Shown: piece after piece, positions 61,678 through 64,000 of the stretch | Numbering within the stretch: position 1 is the stretch's first letter | Layout: every line of letters starts with the position of its first letter | Assembly (NCBI GenBank): GCA_910587785.1 | Contig: CAJUOA010000004.1 | Coordinates: forward strand, 12,731-76,730 | Length of the DNA stretch: 64,000 nt | Reading direction: 5' to 3' | DNA from: an uncultured Oscillospiraceae bacterium | GTDB taxonomy: Bacteria > Bacillota > Clostridia > Oscillospirales > Oscillospiraceae | Notes under the pieces: model-generated | Database searches by the model: none | The model's input: only the letters and a program-made list of their open reading frames with translations | What the model was told of the DNA's origin: nothing | Translations under genes and position numbers: made by a program

Positions 61678-61851
61678 ATGAACACGAGGCCGACTAACTC
61701 ACCGCCCGTCATCGTGCGGGAGTATGAGATAGGTGGGACTAAGTACATCGTCCGGGCCACTGTCAAGGATGGGGCCAGAGAGGATGCAAGGGCCAAGGTA
61801 CGACGGTTGATACGAAATGAGATTAGCCGGACAGCAGAAAATAACAGATAG
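61678..61851 (+). CDS. tnpW: Transposon-encoded TnpW-like protein
   Basis: 57 residues starting MNTRPTNSPPVIVREYEIGG and ending in a basic helix (KVRRLIRNEISRTAENN). This matches the small TnpW family of Tn4451-type integrative mobilisable elements, encoded directly beside the large serine recombinase; function unknown. AAAGGGGG precedes the ATG at 61678. Confidence 0.75.
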   Translation: MNTRPTNSPPVIVREYEIGGTKYIVRATVKDGAREDARAKVRRLIRNEISRTAENNR

Positions 61852-61991
61852 AGGCAGACAGGGCGGGGATAGTGTGTTATAATGGATACGCTATTCGGTT
61901 GTCTGGCTGCCAGAAAGGAGAATGCCATGTTTAGGCCAGACAACGCCGCCCTATATAGTATAGCGGCAACACCAAGTTTCGCCAAACATAA

Positions 61992-63812
<1,821 letters not shown>

Positions 63813-63813
63813 A

Positions 63814-63856
63814 GACGGACTGGCAAGGCTGATGCAACAGCCGAGCCTTAACCGTC
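63814..63856 (+). terminator. Hairpin after the recombinase gene
   Basis: GACGG-N6-AAGGCT paired with AGCCTT-aa-CCGTC, starting right after the stop. It could be a terminator or part of an attachment site; bases 63857-63929 hold nothing else I can identify. Confidence 0.45.
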
Positions 63857-63929
63857 CTCATCTTACCACAAATCCCATCTGAGGTCAACAGGGCGGTGAA
63901 GCAACGTCCTACTGACCGAAGGTGTTTGT

Positions 63930-64000
63930 TTAATTCACATGGGCATTTGCCCAGCGTTCGTAGCCAGCACCTTTTCCTGCTGCCAGCTTCGCTTGAATGT
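63930..64000 (-). CDS. Fragment of a relaxase (MobA/VirD2-like) at the window edge
   Basis: Read from the right edge, the minus strand gives IQAKLAAGKGAGYERWANAH, then VN and a stop. The block AKL..GKGAGYERWA is characteristic of mobilisation relaxases of Firmicute elements, but it normally lies in the middle of the protein. A stop right after it suggests a truncated gene, although only 22 residues can be seen here. It points to conjugative or mobilisable DNA continuing beyond 64000. Confidence 0.4.
   Translation of the reverse strand, partial: IQAKLAAGKGAGYERWANAHVN

Noticed and set aside
61533..61985. A 150-residue minus-strand frame opposite tnpW
   Set aside because: It is antisense to tnpW and its ribosome site, with no family features of its own.

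Overview
The window is a contig from a Gram-positive, anaerobic member of the Clostridia, most like the GC-rich gut Oscillospiraceae (Flavonifractor/Oscillibacter type). This rests on HPr kinase, YvcK, RapZ, TmcAL, a two-subunit transketolase, S-layer homology (SLH) domain surface proteins, GerMN lipoproteins, a DUF1385 protein next to prmC, and very GC-rich codon use with AGGAGG-type ribosome sites. No rRNA, tRNA or CRISPR array was recognised.

Positions 1-44640 are GC-rich core genome. In order they hold: acetate kinase (partial) and tmcAL; rpmB divergent from hprK; a glucokinase-murB-rapZ-yvcK run interrupted by an AT-richer DpnI-like methyl-directed restriction enzyme; a solitary Phd/YefM-DUF2007 fusion with its own palindromic operator; a radical-SAM pair; a polar amino-acid ABC importer; a methyltransferase/hybrid-kinase pair; split transketolase; a minus-strand operon (GAF-HD-GYP protein, CHASE2 nucleotidyl cyclase, giant FecR/BspA/SLH/NHL surface protein); a D,D-carboxypeptidase; comEA; a response regulator-kinase-GerMN operon; an orphan kinase; DUF1385-prmC; recA-recX; nudix-GNAT; rimO-pgsA; xpt and guaA. 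Intergenic hairpin repeats of two kinds are scattered through this part.

From about 44650, immediately after guaA, base composition drops and the window becomes a composite mobile island up to the right edge. It begins with a 249-bp element bounded by TGT...ACA inverted repeats. Next come a TnsA-like gene and a truncated TnsB-like gene, a large SLH surface protein, a tightly packed seven-gene minus-strand operon that ends in a frameshifted DUF262 gene, several small Xre regulators, a SLOG/small-ORF pair, a broken phosphoesterase and an Rpn-type nuclease. A divergent unit follows: an HTH-like protein facing a three-gene operon led by a DUF927-like ATPase after a long leader. The island's own mobility genes, tnpW and a TnpX/TndX-type large serine recombinase, lie at 61.7-63.8 kb. 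A relaxase fragment touches the right edge.

The best candidates for undescribed biology are the seven-gene operon (49344-53390), the DUF927-like operon with its leader (57191-61575), the antitoxin-DUF2007 fusion with TGTACA operator (9547-10052), and the FecR-surface-protein/cyclase/HD-GYP signalling operon (20139-27555). All functional statements come from reading motifs by eye; no database search was run.
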